DNA of 64,000 bases, taken from assembly GCA_017509245.1 (NCBI GenBank), contig JAFWQC010000103.1, forward strand, positions 30,165 through 94,164, given 5' to 3'. This document shows, piece after piece, positions 34,260 to 43,099 of the stretch. Under the pieces are notes generated by a model, which saw only the letters and a list, made by a program, of their open reading frames with translations, was not told the origin of the DNA and ran no database searches. The position numbers were made by a program, and so were the translations under genes. The stretch is from Clostridiales bacterium. GTDB lineage: Bacteria > Bacillota > Clostridia > Saccharofermentanales > Saccharofermentanaceae. Each line of letters opens with the position of its first letter. Within the stretch, counting starts at the first letter, position 1.

Positions 34260-35225
34260 TTACTTAAATATTTCTTTTATAAAAACTAACAGAGCATGTA
34301 TCCAAAACGGAACGTGTGTATTGATCTTCTTGTCGTAAGGTAATTTAAAGATGTTTTTACTCCAGTAGGCTACAGCTTTATGCTGGGTCGCACTGACAAA
34401 GATGGAATAGCCACCTATCGCCAACATGACGTACATGGACAGCTTGATCAGGAAGTGCAGCTTCGCGGCTGTGAATCCGAGCAGTTCAATATCGGATACT
34501 TTCAACAGTTCCATATTCTCAAGATATTTCATTGTGACAACAGCAAACAAAGCAAAATAACATGGGAGCTGTGCAAGTCCCACTATGGTATAGCCGTTTA
34601 TGCCAACCATCTTCTTATGCCATAAGAAAAGATTCTTCTGTGTCTTAGCATTTAACAGTTTCTCCAAATGAGAAACATATGCCCCAATGCCCATCATTCT
34701 GACAGTATATTTCAAGATATTTAAGAAACTGATTCCAAACAAAAACGGCAGCGCTATAAAGACAAAGTTAATGAAATTCTCCGTATCCGCTGAATTATTT
34801 TCCAAGTAGAATGCGTAATACAGAACAACTCCGAAACCGACGAACGCAATCGATGTAACAGTCAGGAAGTTAGATTGGATAGAGATGTATTCAGATCTCA
34901 AATCATGTATCTGCTCAGTAATCAAAGGAATTTCACTATCATCAATACAATCGGGAGTATATGGCGGTTCGGCATCTGCATACTTTTTTACACGCTTCTC
35001 TTTTGCAGGCTTTGTTTTAACTGCAGGCTCAACTTTAGAAATTGCATTCGCTTTGGAAATGACCACAGTGTCAGGTTCTTTAACTACCTGCTCCTTTGCT
35101 ACGTCAGTAACAGCAGGTGTATTTAGTTTCTTGTTTTCCTGCTTTGCTTTTGCAGCAGCCTTTCTTGCGGCTTCCTTTTTCCTGGCATCTTTGCCGGTAT
35201 GCGGATTGTTCCTTTTACCACTCAT
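34260..35225 (-). CDS. Multi-TM protein with Lys/Ala-rich N-terminus
   Basis: 321 aa; the start at 35225 has GGGGAGGGGCAAT. The first ~90 residues are charged and repetitive (KDARKKEAARKAAAKAKQEN, VVKEPDTVVISKANAISKVE) and probably disordered in the cytoplasm. Four TM helices follow (about 140-160, 175-195, 228-250 and 265-285). No family recognised. Confidence 0.65.
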   Translation of the reverse strand: MSGKRNNPHTGKDARKKEAARKAAAKAKQENKKLNTPAVTDVAKEQVVKEPDTVVISKANAISKVEPAVKTKPAKEKRVKKYADAEPPYTPDCIDDSEIPLITEQIHDLRSEYISIQSNFLTVTSIAFVGFGVVLYYAFYLENNSADTENFINFVFIALPFLFGISFLNILKYTVRMMGIGAYVSHLEKLLNAKTQKNLFLWHKKMVGINGYTIVGLAQLPCYFALFAVVTMKYLENMELLKVSDIELLGFTAAKLHFLIKLSMYVMLAIGGYSIFVSATQHKAVAYWSKNIFKLPYDKKINTHVPFWIHALLVFIKEIFK

Positions 35226-35393
35226 ATTGCCCCTCCCCAAAATGAAATTGTTTCCCCTCAATAAAACAACAACGATGCTTAAACATTCGTTGTTGCCTAA
35301 AATACTTTATCACATTAAATTGGAGTCAGAAAGACTCTAAATGCCCATAAATACAAATATTTACGCAGGTTTCGGCATCCGTCACCGAACACT

Positions 35394-36095
35394 TTAGTCG
35401 GCAGTCAAAAACTCCATTACCACCCTGTTGAATTCCTCAGGATTCTTGTTTGCAATAAAATGATTTCCCTTGATTATCGCCAGCTTTGAATTGGCGATCT
35501 TTGAAGCGATAAGTCTCGTGTGCTCATCTTTAACCATGTCGGATGTGCCTGCAATCACGAGCGTTTCCGCCTTGATCTGTGCCAGTTCGTCAGGAGCAAC
35601 ATTGGGGTCGTTGACCATAAGGCCGAGCATCTCAGCGTTGAGTTTTGCTTCATCACTCTTTCCAGCGAATTTGGATGCAAACTTATAACCGATTTCGATT
35701 GGTAATTGCGTAGATCTCTTGATGCCTGAAGGGTCAAGATTCGCGCCGTTCAGGATCAATCTCTCAACACGCTCCGGGTACTTCATCGCGAATATCATCG
35801 CTATGTTTCCGCCGTCGGAGAAGCCGAGGATATGCGCCTTAACTATGTCGTGCTGATCCATAAAAGCAAGAAGGTCATCCGCGAACTGGCGGATGGTGAA
35901 AGGCATCGTACCGCGTGGGCTTTGCCCGTGGCCTCTGGTATCAATCGCATACACATGAAAATGCGAAGAGAATGCTTCGATCTGGTGAACGAAGTAGGTA
36001 TTATTTTCGCCGTTGCCATGAAGAAGGAGCAAGGGGAACCCCGCGCCCTTTTCCGTGTAAAACAACTCAATGTCAGTTTCAAATTTACCAGCCAT
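35394..36095 (-). CDS. Alpha/beta-hydrolase
   Basis: 233 aa. Oxyanion-hole segment LLLLHGNGENN, nucleophile GFSDGG (S at about 96), D in VIAGTSDMV and H in IIKGNHFIANKNPEEF complete the triad; IDTRGHGQSP is the standard beta4 block. Intracellular; ester, lactone or amide substrate unknown. Confidence 0.9.
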   Translation of the reverse strand: MAGKFETDIELFYTEKGAGFPLLLLHGNGENNTYFVHQIEAFSSHFHVYAIDTRGHGQSPRGTMPFTIRQFADDLLAFMDQHDIVKAHILGFSDGGNIAMIFAMKYPERVERLILNGANLDPSGIKRSTQLPIEIGYKFASKFAGKSDEAKLNAEMLGLMVNDPNVAPDELAQIKAETLVIAGTSDMVKDEHTRLIASKIANSKLAIIKGNHFIANKNPEEFNRVVMEFLTAD

Positions 36096-36111
36096 AAAGC
36101 CATTATAGCAT

Positions 36112-36220
36112 TATGGGATCGCTGTGTTGGAAGTTCAATTTTCGGGCAACGGGACCGCTGTGCCGGAAGTTCAATTTTTGAGCAACGGGATCGCTGTGCC
36201 GGAAGTTCTATTTTCGCGCG
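36112..36220 (+). repeat. Three tandem 36-bp repeats
   Basis: Three head-to-tail copies of a 36-bp unit beginning GGGA[T/C]CGCTGTG and containing GGAAGTTC[A/T]ATTTT, with a few differences and no spacers. They lie between the hydrolase start and the lipoprotein gene end. Confidence 0.8.
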
Positions 36221-36270
36221 CTCGAAAACAGTTCCTCATAAACACCGTGCATGCAAAAACCACACTCATA

Positions 36271-36303
36271 AAATAACGGACCCGGCTGCAACACCGGGCC
36301 CGC
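36271..36303 (-). terminator. Terminator of the sigma-LRR/lipoprotein operon
   Basis: A GGGCCCGG / CCGGGTCC stem (one G-T pair) with a 7-8 nt loop, then CGTTATTTT on the minus strand, just after the lipoprotein stop. Confidence 0.7.
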
Positions 36304-36314
36304 TTCAAAACTAT

Positions 36315-37172
36315 TTAGTCTTCTACACTTTCTTCAAGCGTCTCTTCTGTCTCGACTTCTGCTTCGACATCAATATCACTTTCCGTCTCAGCTTCAGACT
36401 CCGGATTCTCCACAAACAGATCAGGATTTGCCAGAGTTATTTCGGCGCAGACGGCCCAGCAGCCATCAGAAATTTCCTTGATCGAGATCATGCCGTAAAT
36501 GTCGAGAAAGCCTTCGCCGTAACTGACAACGAAACGGTCCTCACCCCATGTATCATCGATCGTGCCGTCAGGGAACATCTCGACGAGATGATCACTGATG
36601 TTGTGCCAGCACTCCAAAGCCCTGTCCTTGTCATAGATATAGATCATTACAGTGGCGAGGCCCGGTCTTTCCTGATGGGCATAAACAGTTTCATAAGAGA
36701 CGATATAGTCCTCACGGTCGATTTCCTCAGTCTCATATCCGTCATAACCGACATAATCGACGTGATCCATGCCCTCATACTCGTTCGCGATGCAATGGCC
36801 ATATTCGAAATACATCTGGATGTGATTGCCGTAATATCCGTAGCTGTCGACAACCGCTGCCAGAGAGGCATTCAACTTATCCCTGACATCCTCATTGCAC
36901 TCGCCTTTGCAAGGCTCGCTCGCGATAACTGCATCGATAAGTGTCTTAAGGCCTTCCTTGTCCGAGACGTCGATCAGATACGTGCTTGTGACTTCAGTCT
37001 CCTTGGCAGGCTTATCTGTAACTTCCTCTTCGTCCTCTTCGTCAACAACATCTTCAGTATCCGTGCGGTCTTTCTTATCTGTATCACGGCGTGAGTCTGT
37101 GTTCTTGTTGCAGGCACAAATGCCCAGCATCATGCATCCGGCCAGAATACCGGCCAAGATCTTCTTTTTCAT
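36315..37172 (-). CDS. Acidic lipoprotein, partner of the sigma-LRR protein
   Basis: 285 aa; ribosome binding site AAGGAGATTAAGAAT. Lipobox ICAC, then a strongly acidic linker (TDTEDVVDEEDEEEVTD), a ~170-residue folded domain and an acidic tail (EVETEETLEESVED). Starts 36 nt after the sigma-LRR gene stop, so probably same operon, and both face the outside. No family recognised; it could be the ligand or output of the sensor. Confidence 0.7.
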   Translation of the reverse strand: MKKKILAGILAGCMMLGICACNKNTDSRRDTDKKDRTDTEDVVDEEDEEEVTDKPAKETEVTSTYLIDVSDKEGLKTLIDAVIASEPCKGECNEDVRDKLNASLAAVVDSYGYYGNHIQMYFEYGHCIANEYEGMDHVDYVGYDGYETEEIDREDYIVSYETVYAHQERPGLATVMIYIYDKDRALECWHNISDHLVEMFPDGTIDDTWGEDRFVVSYGEGFLDIYGMISIKEISDGCWAVCAEITLANPDLFVENPESEAETESDIDVEAEVETEETLEESVED

Positions 37173-37208
37173 ATTCTTAATCTCCTTATTTCGCGAAAAT
37201 CTATTCCC

Positions 37209-38936
37209 TTAGTCGTATATCTTCTCGCCACAATTGACGAAATAGTCATCGTAATGCGTGTCGGCCCAGGATCCTGCGGTTACATGAATCCTGGTTTCTG
37301 CATCAGGATTATAGAAGGAAGCCAGTTCACAATCCGTAATTTCCAGTCCTGCAGGGAGGTAGAGATCGGTAACTCCGCTGCCATATAAAACTGATACCTG
37401 TACGCTCTTTACGGTTGAAGGAACCCTTAAAGATGTGAGAGATTCGGCATAGCTGAATGCATCGTAACCAATGCTCTCCAGACCCTCATTCAATTCTACT
37501 GACTCTAAACCTCTGCATCTTAAAAATGCTTTGTCTTCAATCGTCTTTACTGTGGAAGGAAGGCTTATCGTCTTAAGACTCTCACAGTTGGCAAAGCAAC
37601 CCAGTCCGAGCGTCGTGATGCCTTCATGGAGCGTTACTTCCTCAAGGCTGGAGCAATCGATGAACAGCGCATAAGGCAGCTCCGTAACTCCTTCAGGTAT
37701 CTCAATTCTCTTTAGTGACGTACAGCCATTGAATGACCCCTGACCCAATGTCGTTATGCTGTCCGGCAACTCAATTTCCTCTATGGAAACATCGTTTGCA
37801 AATTCAAACATATTGAGTGTCGTCAGATTCTTCGGCAATACGATCTTCTTCAGATTGGGCGCATTGCTGAATGCCATGTTGAGGTTAATGTCATCGTCAG
37901 ACTCGAAATACACTTCCGAATAAACGCCCTCATCAAAGATATTCATAAAGCCTTCGCACTCTTTCGGAATAACGAGCACATCTGCCTTCTCGCCTTCTTC
38001 AGACAACTCGACTATTATATTGTCTTTCCATACGAACAGGTCCTTGTTTGCTTTAGGCTTGGGCGCTGTTGTCTCTTCTGTTGTGTTCTTTGTCTTATCT
38101 TCAACACTTTCTGATGAGAGTATGCCGGCCTCAGGCTCAACCTTCGTCTTCTTCCTGTTTAATACACCTGCAATTATTCCTACTGTTACGCCGACTGCAA
38201 CGACAGCTGCAATGGCACCGATAATGATCTTTGTTTTCATAATCTCTGTCCCTTTCCTGACAGCTTCCGTGGAAGCTTTTATCCCTGCCCCCGATCCGGG
38301 AGCCTTAACTGATGCGGACAGATTTGCTAACGAGACAGGCATCGGCTTGAATACCACCTGCTCTGATTCTTTTATGAAAAGTTTTGTTAAGAATGGTATT
38401 GCCATACCGAACAACTTCGTATCGTTTTCTTCTTCATACTTCTCGACCTCCTTCTTGATCTTGTTTCTGGCAAAATTCAGACGGCGGCGTACAGTTCCTT
38501 CCGGAACTCCGAGTGCTTCAGCGATCTCTTTGGTGCTCATGTCGTCAAAGTAGAACAGTATAAGTGTCCTTCTTATTTCATCAGACAATTTGTTGTTGAT
38601 GATATCCATGATGATCCTTCTTGCCTCTTCCGACTCGACTATCGAATCAGGCAGAAAATCCTCCGCGATTGCTTCAACATCATCAAAGAACTCATCTTCA
38701 ACAGCGTCCGTCTTCGTCCTTGTCAGGGGGTTGAGACACTTGTTTGCAGCGATCTTCTTAAGCCACGGAATAACCTTATCCTTGTCCTTTATAGTGTCAT
38801 AGGATTCGATCAAGGTTACGAACGTGTCCTGGACAACGTCTTCTGCGTCAGCTTCATTCTTCAGAAGCGACATTGCTGTCCAATACACCGCGCGGTAGGC
38901 TTCGTTGTAGATCTTCTCGAGTTCATTGTCTGTCAT
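37209..38936 (-). CDS. ECF sigma factor fused to TM helix and extracellular LRR domain
   Basis: 575 aa; ribosome binding site CAAAGGAGGCTAATTCAG. Residues 1-165 are an ECF sigma factor: region 2 with NEADAEDVVQDTFVTLIE (27-44) and region 4 helix-turn-helix STKEIAEALGVPEGTVRRRL (134-153). A linker leads to one TM helix (IIIGAIAAVVAVGVTVGIIA, ~237-256), a Thr-rich stretch and a C-terminal BspA-type LRR_5 region (~340-530; SITTLGQGSFNGCTSLKRIE). Orientation implies sigma inside and LRR outside. An internal ATG (38240) with GGAAAGGGACAGAGATT could yield the TM-LRR part alone. Confidence 0.9.
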   Translation of the reverse strand: MTDNELEKIYNEAYRAVYWTAMSLLKNEADAEDVVQDTFVTLIESYDTIKDKDKVIPWLKKIAANKCLNPLTRTKTDAVEDEFFDDVEAIAEDFLPDSIVESEEARRIIMDIINNKLSDEIRRTLILFYFDDMSTKEIAEALGVPEGTVRRRLNFARNKIKKEVEKYEEENDTKLFGMAIPFLTKLFIKESEQVVFKPMPVSLANLSASVKAPGSGAGIKASTEAVRKGTEIMKTKIIIGAIAAVVAVGVTVGIIAGVLNRKKTKVEPEAGILSSESVEDKTKNTTEETTAPKPKANKDLFVWKDNIIVELSEEGEKADVLVIPKECEGFMNIFDEGVYSEVYFESDDDINLNMAFSNAPNLKKIVLPKNLTTLNMFEFANDVSIEEIELPDSITTLGQGSFNGCTSLKRIEIPEGVTELPYALFIDCSSLEEVTLHEGITTLGLGCFANCESLKTISLPSTVKTIEDKAFLRCRGLESVELNEGLESIGYDAFSYAESLTSLRVPSTVKSVQVSVLYGSGVTDLYLPAGLEITDCELASFYNPDAETRIHVTAGSWADTHYDDYFVNCGEKIYD

Positions 38937-38944
38937 CTGAATTA

Positions 38945-38983
38945 GCCTCCTTTGTCCGCATCTATCCTATAGACACATAACCG
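38945..38983 (-). promoter_or_regulatory. Upstream element shared with the 50-kb relative
   Basis: On the minus strand GGTTATGTGTCTATAG and then TAGATGCGGA lie just before the ribosome binding site. A closely similar stretch stands at 50896-50935 upstream of the shortened relative. Either a common promoter (possibly recognised by the sigma factor itself) or simply shared ancestry. Confidence 0.5.
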
Positions 38984-39103
38984 GTGCAAAATGTTCGCGG
39001 GGTCTCGCAAAAAATATTTCTGTTTTTTATATTAACATTTCTATATCCCGCCCAAGCGAGCAAAACATGCAATTTAGCAGGTATTTAGACCTCATCAGTC
39101 CCG

Positions 39104-39133
39104 TTGAGAACAATATTTATGTGTGTATATAAT
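39104..39133 (+). promoter_or_regulatory. Promoter of the solute-binding lipoprotein
   Basis: TTGAGA - 18 bp - TATAAT; perfect -10, start expected near 39140, ~30 nt before the start codon. Confidence 0.65.
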
Positions 39134-39168
39134 CTGAATATCTTATTTCGCTTTACGGGGGATCAGGA

Positions 39169-40809
39169 ATGAAAGCAAAAAAGGCTGTGGCTCTATTGAT
39201 CGTATTTTCGATGTCGGCGCTAATGACATCATGCCTTGGCACGGGAAATAAGGATGACCGGTCTTCTCAAATAGGAACTACGGAAACTTCGCTGGAACCT
39301 ACTGAAGACAAAGGGCTCACCTACGAGTTCAAGATGTTCTCGACGCTGCATGACGGGAAAGAGCTGAGCGATTATAACGAGATACAGGATCTGATCACCG
39401 ATAAAACCGATGTGCGTGTTAAGGAGATCTGGGCCGTCGGCACCGACTTCTCTCTTGATGCACTTTTGAGCGCAAATGAGCTTCCCGACATGCTCTATGC
39501 AGATCAGGGGATCGACGGTTTCTATGAAGCCGGGCGCCTTGTCGCGTGGGATGAGTATCTTGAGCAGTTCCCGCAGCTGAAGCAGCTCTACACGGATGCG
39601 GAGTGGGATATGTACAGGCAGGCGGACGGCCACATTTACTGGGCGGATGTTTTCGGGCGCTATAAAGATAAAGACACATCGCACGTGCATAGCGGCGAGG
39701 CTTTCTGGATCCAGGCGCGCGTCCTTGAGTGGGGCGGCTATCCGAAGATCGAGACGTTGGACCAGTACTTTGACCTGCTCGAAAACTATGCCTCCGCCAA
39801 TCCCCTTATGCCTGACGGCACTGAGGTGATCCCATACACATGCCTGCTTTACTACGGCAACGCGCCTGCGATGCTTGACGGCTATCCCAACAACGGCTGC
39901 CTGACTGTCGATCCGGACACAAATGAGATCATTGATTACAACACGTCTGACACGGCACGTGAATACTTCAAGAAGCTGAACTCAGAATATATCAATGGGA
40001 CCATTGACCCCAAGTTTGCGGATCAGGGCTTCACAAATTACACAGGCAAGCTCGCCGAAGGCCGCGTGCTCGGAACTTACACCTCGTATGACATTCTCTC
40101 AAGCCAACTGTCTGACTCATACACCAAGCCCATAAAGGCCGAAGACGGCAGCAGATACACGCTTCGGGAACTCGGCTGCGAATATGTTCCGCTGGCGCTT
40201 GTCAGCGAAGAAGGAATGGAGCAGCGCTGGCACACGTATGGCGGCGCCGTCAACACAGCAGGCGGCATCGCGGTAACCACCGACTGCAAAGATCCGTTTG
40301 TTGTATTCAGTTTCTTCAACGCTCTTTTAAGCCCGGACATCATGGATCTCCGTTTCTGGGGCGTCGAAAATGTTGACTACCTGAAAGATGCAAACGGCCG
40401 GTACTACCGCACTCCCGAAATGCGCGAAAACTGGAATGACGACACTTACAGGGTGCAGCACGTTTGCGAATATTCATGCCTGCCCCAATGGTCTGACACG
40501 AACAGCGGCCAGTTATCAGAATTCACTGCGGGCCTGTCTGAGCCCGTTAAGAAATGCTTCGAAGCATACGGCGCATCAGATTACGTTGAGATGATCGGCT
40601 CATTCTATTACGAGAAAGAACCGTGGTATCCGCTAGATTTACGTATGGATGAACAGTCTCTTGCCACCATCGAAAAGTGCAGGAATGAATGGCTGCCGAA
40701 GTTAATAATGAGCAGTGACTTCGAAGCCGACTGGGAAGCTTATGTGGTAGCTTACGAAGCATGCAATCCGCAGAAAGTTGTGGATGAGGCGAAGTTGGTG
40801 GTTGAATAG
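39169..40809 (+). CDS. ABC-type extracellular solute-binding lipoprotein (orphan)
   Basis: 546 aa; ribosome binding site GGGGGATCAGGA. Lipobox LMTSC, Thr/Glu-rich linker, then a family 1-type binding protein: DVRVKEIWAVGTDFSLDALL, ANELPDMLYADQG, YPKIETLDQYFDLLENYA, and the late GGIAVTTDCKDPFVVFSFFN block. Probably binds oligosaccharides or modified peptides, as LplA-like proteins do. No permease or ATPase gene adjoins it on either side, so it is an orphan that must use components encoded elsewhere or act as a sensor. Confidence 0.85.
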   Translation: MKAKKAVALLIVFSMSALMTSCLGTGNKDDRSSQIGTTETSLEPTEDKGLTYEFKMFSTLHDGKELSDYNEIQDLITDKTDVRVKEIWAVGTDFSLDALLSANELPDMLYADQGIDGFYEAGRLVAWDEYLEQFPQLKQLYTDAEWDMYRQADGHIYWADVFGRYKDKDTSHVHSGEAFWIQARVLEWGGYPKIETLDQYFDLLENYASANPLMPDGTEVIPYTCLLYYGNAPAMLDGYPNNGCLTVDPDTNEIIDYNTSDTAREYFKKLNSEYINGTIDPKFADQGFTNYTGKLAEGRVLGTYTSYDILSSQLSDSYTKPIKAEDGSRYTLRELGCEYVPLALVSEEGMEQRWHTYGGAVNTAGGIAVTTDCKDPFVVFSFFNALLSPDIMDLRFWGVENVDYLKDANGRYYRTPEMRENWNDDTYRVQHVCEYSCLPQWSDTNSGQLSEFTAGLSEPVKKCFEAYGASDYVEMIGSFYYEKEPWYPLDLRMDEQSLATIEKCRNEWLPKLIMSSDFEADWEAYVVAYEACNPQKVVDEAKLVVE

Positions 40810-40900
40810 GGTGGTCTTGGTGCGCCGCTCGTGGAGTAGTTAATTAAGTCGCTCCGGATGCCCGCGCGCGGAGTCGGTAATTGATCACTGCGTTCCGTCT

Positions 40901-41401
40901 TTATTGGATAGCTACCTCGAAGGGAAGTTTCTTCATTCCTCCCGGTTCATCGTACTTCAAAAACAAAGCAGGCTTGCCCATTTCAGCCATTGCGTACACA
41001 CTTGCCGAAGTCATGACCTCATACTCATTCCCGGCAGGAAATCTTACTGTGACAAACCAGTGATTGTGTTTCGGATTTCTGCGCTGCGACCTGCCTGACA
41101 CAATGCAGTCACCAATAAAATATTTATGCTTGTTTATATATGAGATGCGCTTAATGAATCCGCCCATCAGCGGGATAATGAACACCGCCACTGCTATGAA
41201 AAACATCACCAGCAACACTGTTGATACAACGAAAGAAGCTCTGTCATAGTGCTTCCTTATCATCATGTTGATCGAAAGGATCGTTGCAAGAAGCGTTAAC
41301 GGCAGGACAGGCGCCAGCAGGCAGACAGTCAGTACAGACCTGCTCCTGACCTGTTTGCAGATACATTGATGTTCATCTATATTTGCTTCGCGGTAATACA
41401 T
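40901..41401 (-). CDS. Two-TM membrane protein with C-terminal soluble domain
   Basis: 166 aa. Two TM helices (about 24-45 and 58-82), then a small beta domain (KYFIGDCIVSGRSQRRN, WFVTVRFPAGNEYEV, KPALFLKYDEPGG). Same architecture as the gene at 10516-11022. No ribosome binding site is visible before the ATG, so translation may depend on the gene ending at 41422. Function unknown. Confidence 0.6.
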   Translation of the reverse strand: MYYREANIDEHQCICKQVRSRSVLTVCLLAPVLPLTLLATILSINMMIRKHYDRASFVVSTVLLVMFFIAVAVFIIPLMGGFIKRISYINKHKYFIGDCIVSGRSQRRNPKHNHWFVTVRFPAGNEYEVMTSASVYAMAEMGKPALFLKYDEPGGMKKLPFEVAIQ

Positions 41402-41421
41402 AAAACAGATTGAAATATACT

Positions 41422-41799
41422 TTACATATTCACATTGAAAATGAGCGTAGGCTCACCGTCCTCATTTTGATTGACAAAGATCTCAAACCAAAAATCAAGC
41501 TTTTCTCCATTGCTTTTAGGATCATACAAAACAACTTCAAGATCATCGCAATCCATAGAAGCCTCATCAAAGGCATCGATAACATATTCTTTTCCGCTTT
41601 CTTCACTCCAAAGGTTAAGCGTTCCTTCAAGCCATTCCTTAAACTCATTAATAGCCTCATCACGAATCATTTCACCGGAGTACCAGGTTTTATGAATATC
41701 AATATTTGACGGAATCTTATCAAATTCTCCGCTTGATATACAATTGATCAATTGCTTAACTAAACTGATTACTTTTGCTTTGTATGCATCTTGATCCAT
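41422..41799 (-). CDS. Small acidic hypothetical protein
   Basis: 125 aa; the start at 41799 has AAGGAGAAATGAT, and the longer in-frame start overlaps the next gene. N-terminal helices (DAYKAKVISLVKQLINCISS, MIRDEAINEFKEWLEGTL) and C-terminal strands (LDFWFEIFVNQNEDGEPTLI). No TM. Resembles small immunity-like or housekeeping proteins in size and charge, but no family is recognised. Confidence 0.6.
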   Translation of the reverse strand: MDQDAYKAKVISLVKQLINCISSGEFDKIPSNIDIHKTWYSGEMIRDEAINEFKEWLEGTLNLWSEESGKEYVIDAFDEASMDCDDLEVVLYDPKSNGEKLDFWFEIFVNQNEDGEPTLIFNVNM

Positions 41800-41885
41800 A
41801 TCATTTCTCCTTATCAGTTTTGGAAAAGTAAAGTTGCCCTCGCCTATATCAAAGTAGTTCCCGTTATTCAGACTTGCCGATTCAA

Positions 41886-42467
41886 TCAATAAAGTATTTT
41901 CACAAGCGGTTCCATGAAATTGTATACGGCATCCGACCAGAATGATGCCCACATGAGAATGGAGTAGATCATGCCTACAAGACTTGCAATGATTCCGATA
42001 ATTACCATTGGTTTCAGCCTGCGCTTTTTCTTGGCAAACCAGATTATCGCAAGGATTATTCCTGCAAGACCGGTAAATACACTGACGGCATTAACGAATA
42101 TGATCCATGCAAAAGTCAGCGTGAACATGCCTAACACAAATGAAGTGATAGCTATTCCGGTTGACGATTTAACAGATACGGGAGTTGATCCGATCGGTTG
42201 AGGAGAAACGGACTTCTGCGGCTGTGGAGTCTGGACAATTGGCGGTGTCTGTTCCTGAACGACCGGCTGCTGAACCTGGTCAACAGGTTGCTGAACCTGA
42301 GCAACAGGCTGAACCATTGTCTGAGCAACCGGTTGCTGCACTTGGGCTGCAGGCTGAACCGTTTGCTGAACATCCGGCTGTGATGCCTGTCCGGAAACGG
42401 GCGCACCGCATTTATCACAGAAGGAACTGCCTTCATTGATCAACGAACCGCAAGAGTTACAATACAT
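41886..42467 (-). CDS. Zinc-ribbon membrane protein with Gln/Pro/Val-rich linker
   Basis: 193 aa; the start at 42467 has AAAGGAGAAATGTTT. N-terminal zinc ribbon MYCNSCGSLINEGSSFCDKC, then ~75 residues of Q-Q-P-V-A-Q type repeats, then two to three TM helices. The gene at 47645-48385 has the same plan (MYCDTCGSLIKEGQSFCANC, Pro/Gln linker, TMs), so the two are paralogs. Function unknown. Confidence 0.75.
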   Translation of the reverse strand: MYCNSCGSLINEGSSFCDKCGAPVSGQASQPDVQQTVQPAAQVQQPVAQTMVQPVAQVQQPVDQVQQPVVQEQTPPIVQTPQPQKSVSPQPIGSTPVSVKSSTGIAITSFVLGMFTLTFAWIIFVNAVSVFTGLAGIILAIIWFAKKKRRLKPMVIIGIIASLVGMIYSILMWASFWSDAVYNFMEPLVKILY

Positions 42468-42650
42468 AAACATTTCTCCTTTTCCACCTAAATGTTCCCC
42501 ATATTTCTCATACATCTACTTATAACATAACGCGTCAAGAAAAATAAAGTAATTTTGAGGATTGTTTACAAAAGAACTCGCCGACGTTTCCGGCCGCCCG
42601 GCGCACGCCACAAAACACGAACGTTTTACCCTCCCGGTTTACCCCATTTT

Positions 42651-43097
42651 TCATCCCAATTTACCCCCATAAATCTTGACAGTACTTACCACTATTGTTA
42701 ACAGAATAACCCCGATCGCCAGATACATAGTCCATGACGGGAAGCCCGGGTATATGCACATAAAGCCGGCAAAGGCGCAGACCAGGATTATTACTATCTT
42801 AAGAATGCCGAACATCATAAAGCATGTGTTCAGCACGTTTTCTTCGTTATCATCTATTACGTCTGCAGGTATATTCCAGAGCTTGGGGAAGCGCTCCACA
42901 ATAGCTAAAAGCAGGAATAATCCGATCATCGCTGCAGGTTCAACGAGGAGTGAGCTTTTCGGCCCGAATTCATCTGCAGCACCGGACGCGTTGAAATGTG
43001 TGGGGAGCTCTGCGGGGAAGTTTTTCCAGCCGATCGCCAAAAAGGCAATATAAAGCAATATCATGACTATGCTTATTATGTTCGTTGTTTTTCTCAT
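42651..43097 (-). CDS. DUF1648-type membrane protein
   Basis: 148 aa; the start at 43097 has AGGGAGATAGGT. The loop after the first TM, FPAELPTHFNASGAADEFGP, is the DUF1648 signature (L-P-x-H-F-x-x-x-G). Four TM helices. Family members occur beside regulators and transporters; function unknown. Starts 2 nt after the upstream gene ends, so co-translated. Confidence 0.8.
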   Translation of the reverse strand: MRKTTNIISIVMILLYIAFLAIGWKNFPAELPTHFNASGAADEFGPKSSLLVEPAAMIGLFLLLAIVERFPKLWNIPADVIDDNEENVLNTCFMMFGILKIVIILVCAFAGFMCIYPGFPSWTMYLAIGVILLTIVVSTVKIYGGKLG

Positions 43098-43099
43098 AC

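Noticed and set aside
36112..36220. Possible CRISPR array (three 36-bp repeats)
   Set aside because: The units are contiguous with no spacers between them, and no cas gene is in the window.
35832..37094. Long plus-strand open frame of 420 codons
   Set aside because: It lies antisense to the alpha/beta-hydrolase and the lipoprotein gene, includes the tandem repeats, has no ribosome binding site and shows no protein-like pattern.
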